Below are positions 29,695-39,716 of a stretch of 64,000 nt of DNA, one piece after another; positions within the stretch are counted from its first letter, which is position 1; each line of letters opens with the position of its first letter. Below the pieces are notes generated by a model. The model saw only the letters and a program-made list of their open reading frames with translations, was not told where the DNA came from and made no database searches. Made by a program: the position numbers and the translations under genes. The stretch comes from Aurantiochytrium sp. KH105 (lineage: Eukaryota > Sar > Bigyra > Thraustochytrida > Thraustochytriidae): positions 124,001-188,000 of the forward strand of contig BGKB01000262.1 in NCBI GenBank assembly GCA_003116975.1. The letters are read 5' to 3'.

Positions 29695-32043
29695 TCACTC
29701 GTCCTTTGACTCACCACCGCCAGCGCTATTCTGTGAGCGAGCCATCGCAGCTGCAGCAAGACGAAGACGTAATTCTTGCTGAGGAGTCGACAGGCGCTCG
29801 CCAGATGCACTGCCTGTTTCGTCCGCGGTTTGTGTGCCGTCTGGTGTGAGCCCAGGATCCTCACGAGGAAGAGCGTCTTGTTCAATGCCGCGTTCGGTGT
29901 CCCGCGATGGTGCTGGTGGCGGCGTCAAGGGCTGCCTCGGTGCCTCTGGAGATGCGAGATCTTCATCTCGAAACCCTGGCGCAGGAACTGGCAAGCCTTC
30001 TTCTTCGGGTGGCGGAGCTTCCTTGGCATCTTCGTTCTCAGCGGCAGTCTCGTCATGGTCACCCGATACATGTCCTAATGAATATGGCACACCTTCATCT
30101 GCTTCTGCTTCTGCTCCTTCCTCTTCATTATCATTCTTCTGTTGTTGCTGATGCTGGTGTTGCTGCCGCGCGTGAAACTCGCGAGCACGCATTGCGGCAA
30201 GCGCCGCCCTTCGCGTAGCATGAGCTGCGTTGGCCTGTGCTTGGTAAACTTGAAGCTGAAGCTGGAGAATCTCGATCTGACTCTGCAAATATTGCGCCAC
30301 ACTAGGAAGTTCACCTCCAGCAACCGGAGCGCCGGTGACCGTCCCCGTGGGCCCGAGACCCATGGGAAACCCAAACGGTGGCGGAGAACGCAGTCTCGAT
30401 TGTGAAGCACCACTCCAAGCTGCACTTGGCAGACCTGGCATGCCTGATCTGCTACTTGAAGCAGAAGCGCTCTGGGTACCATGACCTTGGCGTGCGTAAC
30501 TTACAAAGTCTCTGTTGCGACCGGCTTGCTCGCTCCTCGGACGAGTTGGTGACGCTTGCGCTGCATGCGAAGCACTTTCCCTACCAGACGCGCGCGGTTG
30601 CACTCGTGGGGAAGAAGAGGACCTCGTCTCCTCGCGCTGCTGCTCTTGCTGCTGCTGGCTTCTTCGGTCTTGCTCCTGTGGCGGCTGCTCTTGCTCTTGT
30701 GGCTCTTGATCGTGCGGCTGTTGCTCCTGTCCGAGCCTTTGCCATCGCAAGCCATTCATGAAGGCATTATCATTCATGAAATGCCGCGGAGCACGCAATC
30801 CACCCTGCGCGTTGCCTTCTTCTGCTGGTGCTTGCCCCACAGGCGCGGCCTGGGGGGGCTGGGCCCGGTCGTTGTTGGCTTCATCCTCGGGCCTTTGGTT
30901 GCGATCGCGGCCTACGTCGGCATTGCCGCCTCCCACGCCCCCGCCTCTGACCTCGGCGCCGCCGTTGCCCAAGTTGTTGACAGCTGCGGCAGGCCGATTG
31001 TTGTTCCTTTGGGCTTGGTTCCAAGGAATGTCCGTGCGACAGGTCGGGCACTTGAGCTGCCGCTCGAGCCAGTTGCGAAGACAGTAAAAGTGGAAAATGT
31101 GTCCGCATGACCCGAGCTTTTTGGGTGCGCCAATACCAGTGGCAGCGACCATCTCCTCTCGACAAATAATGCAAACCCGATCGGTCGCCTCGAGGTCCTC
31201 CTCCGTCGCACTCTGGAAGCTATCGTGAAGATTGGCCGTAATTTGGCGAAACCGCCAAAAGTGGGAGAGCCTGTCATGGACGTTCTTGGCCGCAATGTAC
31301 AGCTGGCGCATGAGGTGCAGTGGGACGCCATAGTAGGTGAAAATGATGGCAAAAAAGACCATATTGACGATGAGCTGCGCCATGTCGATAAAGAGCTTCA
31401 GATACAGCTCATAGAGAGACTTGTTGTACCATTGACCCTGGATGAAGTGCATGTCGATGGCCGCAAGACAATACTTGATAAAGACTTCCATGACTTTGAT
31501 GGCCAGCAGAATGTACTCAAATCCAAAAAACACCTGCACCGAAGGCCCCTGTGTTTGCACAACATACAATGACGCCCCTGCGCAACATACGTCCACAAAG
31601 AGGAGAACGGCCATCAAACTCACGGTCCGCGCGTGTGCAAGTCGCGAGGTCTCCTGCGCTTGCTCGAGGTGCTCCACGCGCGCCTCGCATAACCAGTGAA
31701 ACACTTTGGCAAAGAGAAGCGCTGTGAACATGATCACCACATTGAGACTCATCTCTTCGCGAAAGGTGGATAGTGCCAGACAGGTTTCTGTGAAAGCGTA
31801 GCGCAGATTTTCCCAAATGATCTCGCGCTCCACCTCACGCAGACGACCCAAGAAAATCTTGTTGGTGAGCTGTCCAAGCGCAATTGTGAACACGAACGCC
31901 ATATTTCCCAGCACCATGATGGCCGGCTTCGATGTGACCAGGTAGATCACCGCCGGATAGAACTGCACTCTCGTCATGTACGCGTACGAGACAACGCCTG
32001 CAGTCACCAGCGTTGACGCGATGGCATATTCCGTGAATCTCAT
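29695..32043 (-). CDS. HRD1: HRD1/synoviolin-type ER-membrane E3 ubiquitin ligase
   Basis: 782 aa from the ATG at 32043 (MRFTEYAIAS). The N-terminal ~250 residues hold about six hydrophobic membrane segments, including the HRD1 signature SKPAIMVLGNMAFVFTIALG and GRLREVEREIIWENLRYAFTE. A RING-H2 domain (291-335) reads CIIC, CGHIFHFYC and CPTC, so the zinc ligands are complete. HRD1 retrotranslocates and ubiquitinates misfolded ER proteins (ERAD) with SEL1/DER1. The C-terminal ~440 residues are disordered, with Gln, Ala, Glu and His-rich runs (QQHQHQQQQ), much larger than in animals. It diverges from the SH2-TPR gene. Confidence 0.94.
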   Translation of the reverse strand: MRFTEYAIASTLVTAGVVSYAYMTRVQFYPAVIYLVTSKPAIMVLGNMAFVFTIALGQLTNKIFLGRLREVEREIIWENLRYAFTETCLALSTFREEMSLNVVIMFTALLFAKVFHWLCEARVEHLEQAQETSRLAHARTVSLMAVLLFVDVCCAGASLYVVQTQGPSVQVFFGFEYILLAIKVMEVFIKYCLAAIDMHFIQGQWYNKSLYELYLKLFIDMAQLIVNMVFFAIIFTYYGVPLHLMRQLYIAAKNVHDRLSHFWRFRQITANLHDSFQSATEEDLEATDRVCIICREEMVAATGIGAPKKLGSCGHIFHFYCLRNWLERQLKCPTCRTDIPWNQAQRNNNRPAAAVNNLGNGGAEVRGGGVGGGNADVGRDRNQRPEDEANNDRAQPPQAAPVGQAPAEEGNAQGGLRAPRHFMNDNAFMNGLRWQRLGQEQQPHDQEPQEQEQPPQEQDRRSQQQQEQQREETRSSSSPRVQPRASGRESASHAAQASPTRPRSEQAGRNRDFVSYARQGHGTQSASASSSRSGMPGLPSAAWSGASQSRLRSPPPFGFPMGLGPTGTVTGAPVAGGELPSVAQYLQSQIEILQLQLQVYQAQANAAHATRRAALAAMRAREFHARQQHQHQQQQKNDNEEEGAEAEADEGVPYSLGHVSGDHDETAAENEDAKEAPPPEEEGLPVPAPGFRDEDLASPEAPRQPLTPPPAPSRDTERGIEQDALPREDPGLTPDGTQTADETGSASGERLSTPQQELRLRLAAAAMARSQNSAGGGESKDE

Positions 32044-32705
32044 CTTCTTTCCCGGCCGGTCGGGACCCCACCTGTCGCCGAGCCTTGCCTTCTCCGCGAG
32101 CACGCCACGCGAAAGTCTTCGTCTCCGTTGCCGGCCTCGACGGCGCGCTCACCTCGATTTTCGATTTCAAAATCGGCCAATGATGCGATGCGATCCGCTC
32201 CCGCCGCCTCTCCGCCCGCTCGCCCGCTCGCCCGGCCGGCCTCGCTGCCGCGCCGCGCGCCGCGCCGCCGCGCCCCGCCCGCCGCGCGCGGGCTCGCCGC
32301 CTCCTGGCCGCGCCGCGCCGCGCCGCGCTCGTTGCGACTCTGCCGCGTCGGGCCTGCCGCGGCGGGCCCTAACCGCTTTCCGCGCCGACGCAAGTCGGAC
32401 TTTCGCCCGCGCACAGTGGGCCGGGCGCGGCGGCAAGTGCACCAAACGAGCACGCGACGCGGCCGCCCTCGCCTCGCTCGGCAAAGATAGATCCATCTTG
32501 TCTATCTGTCACGAGCGGTCGATCGATCGATCGATGATCGATCGATCGATCGCGCGCTCGACCCGGGCGGCGCGAGAGACCCGGATAAGCCCTGGCCGCC
32601 CGCGCCCGCGCGCCGCCGCGAGACAGACCCGGAGAGGCCCCCCCGCGCGCGCACGGAGGAGCGCGCGAAGGAGGGAGCCGTCGCGCCCGGAGAGAGGAGG
32701 TCGTC
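32044..32705. promoter_or_regulatory. Divergent promoter region, HRD1/SH2-TPR
   Basis: 662 bp between two divergent starts. It contains an (ATCG)n tract at about 32518-32555, which can form self-pairing hairpins, and GCGCCG-rich DNA near 32260-32330. No gene supported. Confidence 0.5.
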
Positions 32706-32846
32706 ATGGAGGACGAGGCGAGCGCCGAGGCTGTGCAGCAGCAGCAGCAGCAGCAGCAGCAGCGGCAGCGGCAGCGCGACGCTGGCGAGGAGGGCGCCGA
32801 GGGGGAGACGGGCGGCATCTACGAAGACGCTACGACGGGGGAAATC

Positions 32847-32891
<45 letters not shown>

Positions 32892-35366
32892 AACAACGAT
32901 AGTGTCAATACCAGCAGCACCGGTATGGCCACGAATGACACAGACACGAAGACAAACACGAGCGGCGATATTTTGCATGGCACCAGCAACGACAGCAGCA
33001 ACGGCAGTGACAAAGTAGTAGATGGGGAGGGTAGTTCATTTGCGCAAGAGATCGTGGACGAAGTCGTGGCGAGTGTTGTCGCTCAGGACACGGTCAAGTC
33101 GCAGGAATCTGGGAGTAGCCAGGACGCAGAGGAGGAGTCGCTGTCCATATGTGTCGATGATGAAGACCTCAAAGCTGTCGCGAGCGAGGATGCAGAAACG
33201 CCTGCGACCATTGTCCCAACCCCCACCGATAGTGAATTCAATTCCGAAGATCAAGGTGCGCAAGAAAAGAACAATTCACAGTCTGGCAATACTCTCCTGT
33301 CTACATCTCAACCCCCAGAGCCAATCAAAACACAAGCGAAAGTTGTCCCGTCCGATGCCTCTCACGATGAAGAAAGCACCCTCGAAGATATGGGATCCAC
33401 AGAGGACGAAGAGGAAACCTTGTTCCTTTTCGACGCAAACCGAGAAGCGCACCGTCTATTCGCCATGGCTCCGCAGCATGCTGCTGCCGAAAGTAGCTCT
33501 CTGGGCGAAGATGCAAGTGTGCGAATGGGCGAGTTGATCGAAATTGTGCAGCGGCTAGAGCAAGATAGTGGTGACGTAGTGTCCGATCCTGTGCGCATTG
33601 TTCGTGTTTTGGAGATCTTGACAGACTGCCGTAGGACGAACGACACGTATGTTTGGCCCAACCTTGAGCAGCCTGTTCTTTTCAAAGACGTTCGGGACTT
33701 TGTAGCAATTTTTGGCCCCGCTCACGTCGCCTTTAAACGGGCACATGGCTCGCTTTTCGATAAGTTTGGCTTTGTTCGGCCCGAGTTCTGGGGCAATGCG
33801 AGTAGAGCCAGTGTAACGAAAGCCTTGACAGGGGAATCGCCCGGAAGTTATATCATTAGGACGATGCGTTCGCGCGCAGTGGCAAAGCTCGTTGTATCGT
33901 ACGTCGCGCGCGGCGGGAAGACGCGTCACTGCGGTCTAATGAATGCCGGGATCGCCGGACTCCATGTGCACGCGAGCCGAGCTGCTACAAGCCCCAATCA
34001 CGGCGCAGATGGCAAACGGGCCGGATTGTCACCAGCTCGAGGCACGGAATCTAGCCATTTGTTCGCCGACCTCGATGCTTTTCTATGCGCGACGAACGCG
34101 CACCTGTACAAACCTAAACCTGGGCCATTGGCCACACGCTGGAATCGAGTCATCTGTAAAGACCTGCAGCTTCCAAAGACTGCGCTCGCAGCACTCGAGG
34201 AGGGGTGGACTGATACTGATCTCATGCACGCGTACTTTGTCAAGAGTGCTGAAAGCAGTACAGCTGGCGGGAAAGACCAAGACGAGTGTGCGAGGGAGTG
34301 TGCGCATCGGGCACCTCGGACTTCGAACGTTGCGATCAGCTGCTCTTTATGTGGGCTTTCCTCGCACGCAAGTACGCATTCCTCGGAAGCGGCCTCTGCA
34401 GTGCGGGACCACGAGTCCTCATCAGACGGGTCGTCGCAGGGATTGACGAATCCGGACGAGCTTGACTTTCTATTACGCAAAGGCGCAGACCGCTTTCAGA
34501 AAGGCGCGCGCGATGAAGCCGAGGATATTTTCCGCGACGTTTGGGAAAGGGCAGAGAGGAACGTTGCGTACCAAATTGACTACGGGGCCGAGGCCAAGAC
34601 CTCGCAGCCAACCACAAACCTTGTGTACAAGGGCTTACTGAAGCACGATGCACGCGCAGCGTGGTGCAAGTGTATCGCCTGCTCAAGCCTACGAGCCCAA
34701 GCGCGCGCATTGGGCAATATTGGTCACATTTACTCGGACAGGAAAAAGGTGCCGGAAGCTGTCGAACTCTACGAGCAAAGTCTTCCAATTCTCAGGGAGA
34801 TGGGCATGTGGAAGCAAGAGCCTATTGTACTTTCCAGCCTGACTCAATGTGCTTATCTCGCCAACGATGCGGCGCTGGGAGGACATTACGGCGTCGAGTA
34901 CATGGGCACGGTGACGCAGTCGAATGACCGTGCGAATCTCATGCGTCGGCTCGGGGACCTTGGCGCCATCGAGGCAGCGGGCCGCCTCCCCAAAGACGAG
35001 GTGCTTGGCATCCTTCGCGCTGGAGATCTCGCGCTGCAGCGAAGCACGTATCCAGAACGCGCAGCTGTCATGTACTTACGATCTGTCCACCTTGCTCGGT
35101 GCTTGCCAAGCGATCTCGTTGAGGTCAACGCGCTCATACGTGCGGGATGTAGCTTGTACATGATGAATCGTCTTCGCGCAGCAATCATGTATCTGGAACG
35201 AGCGGTGCTCCTTTTGCGTTCAAACAATGCGTCGCCTGAAAACCGCCACGTAAGTCGCCAACGCGTCGAACTTCACAACCTTGCTCTTTCTTTTGTCAAT
35301 CAAGCCACGAACAAAGCTGGCTTCGCTTCTCCCGCCACGCAATCTGCAGCAAATCTTTTCATGTGA
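32706..35366 (+). CDS. SH2-like and TPR domain protein
   Basis: 886 aa from the ATG at 32706. Residues 1-250 are low-complexity: poly-Gln (11-19), poly-Ser (49-59), acidic stretches. Residues about 360-468 fit an SH2 domain. EFWGNASRASVTKAL matches the W-G-x-x-SR start, GSYIIR has Arg385 in the place of the FLVR arginine that binds phosphotyrosine, and later LVVSYV and RHCGL give strand and His cues. After a ~35-residue insert the end is FADLDAFLCATNAHL. Residues about 580-840 are TPR-like helices, best in ARALGNIGHIYSDRKKVPEA and VELYEQSLPILRE. SH2 binds phosphotyrosine and TPR binds protein partners, so a signalling adaptor is the simplest idea. The SH2 call needs a profile search. Confidence 0.8.
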
Positions 35367-35501
35367 GGAACCTGCCGTACCCAGGGCATTGCTATGTTTA
35401 AGTTAAAAATGATATAGAGAAAGCGTATCTCTGCGTACCAAGGCGTCACCACAAATCAATCCTTCCCTCGGCCAGAACAAATAAAACCAAAAAATGTACA
35501 G
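35367..35501. other. Short convergent spacer, SH2-TPR/SAM genes
   Basis: 135 bp, A/T-richer, 3' flanks only. It contains an AATAAA-like sequence near 35479. Confidence 0.4.
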
Positions 35502-38264
35502 TTAGTCAAAGTCGAGCACGGAGCTTGACATTTGTTTCGCAATGCGCGACATCTCCATCTCAAGCTGCTCTTGCTTCATGTATGCGCTTCGGGCCTCGCA
35601 CTCGAGGTCTTCGTCTTGCGCTTCCTGGTGATGCTGCTGCTGGTGGTGCTGGTGGTGCTGACGAGAGTAGTGTCGCTGCGCTTGGGACGATTCTTGATGC
35701 TGAAAGTAAGGCGGGTGATGCTGGTGATGGTGATGAAGACTATGCGTCGATGAAGAATAATGGTAGAGTCCATTTGAGGCCATATTGACTGGCAAGGCGA
35801 GTGGGGCCGGCGTATGCATTTCAGTCGGACAGGACATTCCAAATTGCACTGGTACATACGAGGGCCTATGCACAGGAGCTGCCACCGCCACTGGGACGCT
35901 TTCAGGAACTGATGCATGCTGGCGTGCTTTTGGAGCACAATCAGCACTTTGATGATGAACCGATGCACGCCGTTCGAGCCCTTGGAAATTAACAAATTGA
36001 GAATGTTCAGCATCCACCTTGAACTCGGTTGAATCCTTCCGACGCTGAAGATGCAGCTGCTCTCGGTGCGTTTGAAATGACACGAGTGCCTGTTCGAACC
36101 GTTTTCTTGGCCCAAGTGGCAAGCATAATCGATCCAGGTCGCGGAGATTGAGCATAGAGAGGGTCTCTAAATCAAGCTTTTCAGCGCGAAAATTTCCATA
36201 GTATTCTTCGAGTCCCAAACTCTGTAAGAAACGCCAAAGCCCGTTCTTACTGACAGTCTTTCCCACAGTTTTCTCAATTGAAACTCGTTTTTGCTGTTGC
36301 TGGAGCCGCTGCGGAGTCTGGTTCTGTTGCTGCTCCGACTGCTGCAGAGCAACAAAAGGTCGGTCTCGGTATTGAGGCAATCGCGCGGTCGGTCCTGGTT
36401 GTCGAGCGTGTGGGAGTGCTTGATTATTACAGCAGCTTTCCCGCGCACCATTTTCATGCTGGAGCTGCACGGCCTTCGAGAAAGAACGTTCAGAGAAGGA
36501 AAGACTCTCCGCCGAGGGTCTCTCGTGTTCTTGAACCTCGCCGGATTTGCCTCTCTCCGTTATTTTGGCTTCATCGACAAAGTTGGCACCCCGATGTCTT
36601 GTTGCACTCACTTCCGTAGGGATAGCAATTCGCTTGCCAGAACAATCCCCGCCTTGTATCTCAATATGTCTGCCGTGATTCATTGCCGTGTTTTGGCCGC
36701 CCTCGGTAGACTTCTTGCGATTGCACTCTGTCAAACAAGAGGGAGTCTTTGTGGAAGACGACGAAATTTCCTCGTTCGAAAGTCTTGGGTGATCTCCTAC
36801 TTTTCTCCATGACGTTTCTGGCGCAGGCTGCGCCACCATTCTTCTCGCCCGTTCCAACGCTTTCGCTCCTACCTTGCCCTCTTTAAGGCGGGAGCTCCCG
36901 CGGACCGATTTTACTTTTGCGACGGCTGTTGATTCGGGACCGGTTTCGACGCTATTTGCTTGAATATTCTTGCGCGCCGTGTTCGCAAGTCCGCCAGTGG
37001 ATTTCTTGCTTGCCTTGTCCCTGCGCCGAGACGTTTTCTGTTGCCACTCATTGCGGGGGTCTTGTGAGAGTGTGGCATACTCCCATTCTCCGATCACGTG
37101 TCCTTGAGACATTCCGTAGATATCTTCCTGGCTCGAAATACTCGCAGGCTCATGTTCCAAGAAGTCTGCAGAGTCTTGAGGCAAATTCTCATCCGAAGGA
37201 TGGATGATCTCACGTATGGAATTCTGATTCGAGTCGAATGCAGACTCTTTTGAGCCGAGCAGGGGCTCACTTTGTCTACCTTCGAGCTCTGAGCAGGGGT
37301 CGGCCTCCAAGCCCTGCAAAGGAGGGTGTTCTTCTGCTGCCGAGAGATCATGTTTGCCGTCGTTGTCAGTACTTGCCATGGGAGGCGTCGCCTCAGTCTC
37401 ACAACACTGCATATCGCTTGAAGAAAGCTTCTTGCTCAGAAGGTTGCCATTTTCGGCATCGTGTTGCTTTTCTACTAGTTGAGCCTTTGCTGGGACGTCT
37501 TTGCCAGAATTGTCGAAGCAGGCATTGTCGAGTGTTACACTCGAGCCAGTATTTGCCGGAAACCTCTGCTGCTCCTCAGAAGTCCTGCGTTCGATGCTTG
37601 TGTAATTATCGCCACGTAGAACGAGAGCTATCGTCTCGTTCTCAGGTATTTCTGAAGAACTAGATAGTTCAGCAGACGACGACAAACCTTTGCTTTGCGC
37701 CTTCTTCATGCATGAGCTAAGCTCGCCTGACTTTGAGGCCTCAATGCTTTCCTGAAGACGACCTATTACAAGAGACTTATTCTCTTCCGCAGACTCGATC
37801 TCTGCTACGGAGTGACGATTTGCAGGACCTGGAGCCGTGTCATATCGAGTTTGCCTCAAAAACCTACTTTGCGAAGCAGACTTTTCCTTTGACCGGATTG
37901 AAACTTTCCCTTGGGAGCCTGTCCGCTTTCGTTCATTTCGATGTCGGTTCGTCCTGGCTCGTTGAGTAGAAACACGTTGATTTTGGTCCCATTTGACAAG
38001 AGCGTGCAGTCGGTGTTCTACAAATCTAGGCACGCACCAATAGACGATAAATAAAGAAGTAATAGCAAGTGCTAGCAAGGCAGACGTAATGCCGCCGTCG
38101 GCAAGCACAGTAATAAGTCTCACCATGGCCTCATGGCAAGCGGTCAGCGCATGCGGGACATTTCTAGCTAGTGTCCACGCCACCCCATCCGGTCTTACGA
38201 GGAAAGCCGCGAGGAGAAGAAGAACTTGTCCAATATGGCTGCGCACAAGGTCGCGTGTGTCCAT
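35502..38264 (-). CDS. Membrane-anchored SAM-domain protein
   Basis: 920 aa from the ATG at 38264. Two N-terminal hydrophobic segments, about 10-30 (QVLLLLAAFLV) and 57-82 (GGITSALLALAITSLFIVYW), predict membrane insertion. A basic, Ser-rich, largely disordered region follows. A SAM domain at about 670-735 reads LWRFLQSLGLEEYYGNF, KLDLETLSMLNLRDLDRLCL and RKRFEQALVSF. The C-terminus is very rich in His, Gln and Pro (HHHHQHH-type runs) and ends with coiled-coil-like MEMSRIAKQM. SAM domains self-associate or bind RNA or proteins. A membrane-tethered scaffold is plausible but unproven. No orthologue recognised. Confidence 0.8.
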   Translation of the reverse strand: MDTRDLVRSHIGQVLLLLAAFLVRPDGVAWTLARNVPHALTACHEAMVRLITVLADGGITSALLALAITSLFIVYWCVPRFVEHRLHALVKWDQNQRVSTQRARTNRHRNERKRTGSQGKVSIRSKEKSASQSRFLRQTRYDTAPGPANRHSVAEIESAEENKSLVIGRLQESIEASKSGELSSCMKKAQSKGLSSSAELSSSSEIPENETIALVLRGDNYTSIERRTSEEQQRFPANTGSSVTLDNACFDNSGKDVPAKAQLVEKQHDAENGNLLSKKLSSSDMQCCETEATPPMASTDNDGKHDLSAAEEHPPLQGLEADPCSELEGRQSEPLLGSKESAFDSNQNSIREIIHPSDENLPQDSADFLEHEPASISSQEDIYGMSQGHVIGEWEYATLSQDPRNEWQQKTSRRRDKASKKSTGGLANTARKNIQANSVETGPESTAVAKVKSVRGSSRLKEGKVGAKALERARRMVAQPAPETSWRKVGDHPRLSNEEISSSSTKTPSCLTECNRKKSTEGGQNTAMNHGRHIEIQGGDCSGKRIAIPTEVSATRHRGANFVDEAKITERGKSGEVQEHERPSAESLSFSERSFSKAVQLQHENGARESCCNNQALPHARQPGPTARLPQYRDRPFVALQQSEQQQNQTPQRLQQQQKRVSIEKTVGKTVSKNGLWRFLQSLGLEEYYGNFRAEKLDLETLSMLNLRDLDRLCLPLGPRKRFEQALVSFQTHREQLHLQRRKDSTEFKVDAEHSQFVNFQGLERRASVHHQSADCAPKARQHASVPESVPVAVAAPVHRPSYVPVQFGMSCPTEMHTPAPLALPVNMASNGLYHYSSSTHSLHHHHQHHPPYFQHQESSQAQRHYSRQHHQHHQQQHHQEAQDEDLECEARSAYMKQEQLEMEMSRIAKQMSSSVLDFD

Positions 38265-39716
38265 CCTTTTATTCCTGTGTTCACCGCGACAATCAATACG
38301 CCCGCCACCTCAGGTTGGTCTCAATGTCAGCGGACTCTTTGGGATCCCGCTCGCTCGTCCTGGCTCCGCTACGTCGCGCTCGTGCTGCAATAATGTAGGC
38401 TCCGCACAAGCAGAGCGAAATCTGCACTGCACTGCAGCCCACGCGCGCGCGCACAAGAGCACGCCAGCGCTTTGCGCTATGCACGGCAAGTCGCCGCGCG
38501 AGGCCTTTTCGGGGCCGTTTCTGATTTGTACCACCTTTTTTGCGACAATGGCAAAACTGTGACGGGACCAGGCCACCGTCTACATGGCGCGCGCTCTCAC
38601 TTTACTTGTTACATGATGCCACCATTCTGTCCTGCTTCTGTTTCCCTTGAGTCCTGGTCGCAGGGCGTAATGGTGCACCGGTGCGATTTGCCAACGGTTG
38701 CTTTCTCTTGCTGTGCCTATATAGCCGTTAGGAAGCACCGAGGCCGCCGCTTCGGGCGCGGCGGCTACCGCCTAGCGCCAGACAGCAGCAGCAGCAGCAT
38801 CTTCAGACCAGCCTCCTGCTGAAGAGCGACCAGGCAAATTATTGGCGTCTTTTGAAACAATCTCGCGCTCAGCTGCAGGCCGCCGCGACCTACAAATTTG
38901 CGAACGCCATCTTTCACAGTGACTGTGAGAAGAGCGAGCGAGACTTTTTTTATCGGTTATACACGCGTCAAAGGTAATAAGCGGTTAATTAAAATTCACT
39001 AAAATAAGCGGCTCGCGAGACATCAGATAGGCCCTACCTTGCAGAACGCTTCTCGTTTATTTCTCAAAAGATCTGGGTTCGAACGGGCATGACCGCAGCT
39101 TCAGAATAAGATCTGGACATTGTTACGACTTTCAACAGCCAGATGTGAAATTGAAAAGTAGAGCTATGGCAGAGCTTGCGGCTGGTCGTACCGAACCTGA
39201 GCTTGATGACAACTTGCAGCCTCTGTTGACGCGGCCCCGCGCAGGCGTTTCGCTGCGCAGGTTGGCGTCGCGGCAATTTTCCTCGAGCGCCCCCACTCCT
39301 TCGCAGGCTGTGCCGCTCACACAACGACGTCGCTTCCCCTTCCCAACCCCCCCATACCTTTCCCATGCACCCGGCATTCGCACGCCGCCCGCTTGGCGCC
39401 GCGGCCGCGACGATTGTGCCGGCAATCGCGGAGCCCGTCCTCCGCATCCCGCGCAAAGGCATCCCGAAGAGAAAAGCAAGCTCGGGCAGGCGCGAAATGG
39501 GTTGCGCAGAAATGGGTTGCGCAGCCTCTGGGTGGCGAGCGAGCATGGCGAGCGAGTGAATGGGTGGGTCTCGCTCGCACGAGCGCACAGAACCCGAGCT
39601 GGCCGCGGAGCGGAGCCCTCGCCCGCGGCGACGCGCAGCGCGGCGGAGGAGCGGAGCGGGGAGGAGCAGCGCAGGCGGCAGGCGTCGGCTGGCCTCGGCT
39701 GGTCTCGCTGCGAAGG
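38265..39716. promoter_or_regulatory. Divergent upstream region, SAM gene/NOM1
   Basis: 1.45 kb. It contains a perfect tandem 15-mer GAAATGGGTTGCGCA at 39494-39508 and 39509-39523, about 200 bp before the NOM1 ATG, and an AT-rich stretch near 38940-39060 with repeated AATAAGCGG (38978, 39004). A frame at 39166-39756 could encode a short leader-like sequence but is only weakly protein-like. Confidence 0.55.

Noticed and set aside
39068-39090. TTCGAAC tRNA T-loop-like sequence
   Set aside because: No matching acceptor, D or anticodon arms could be paired around it.
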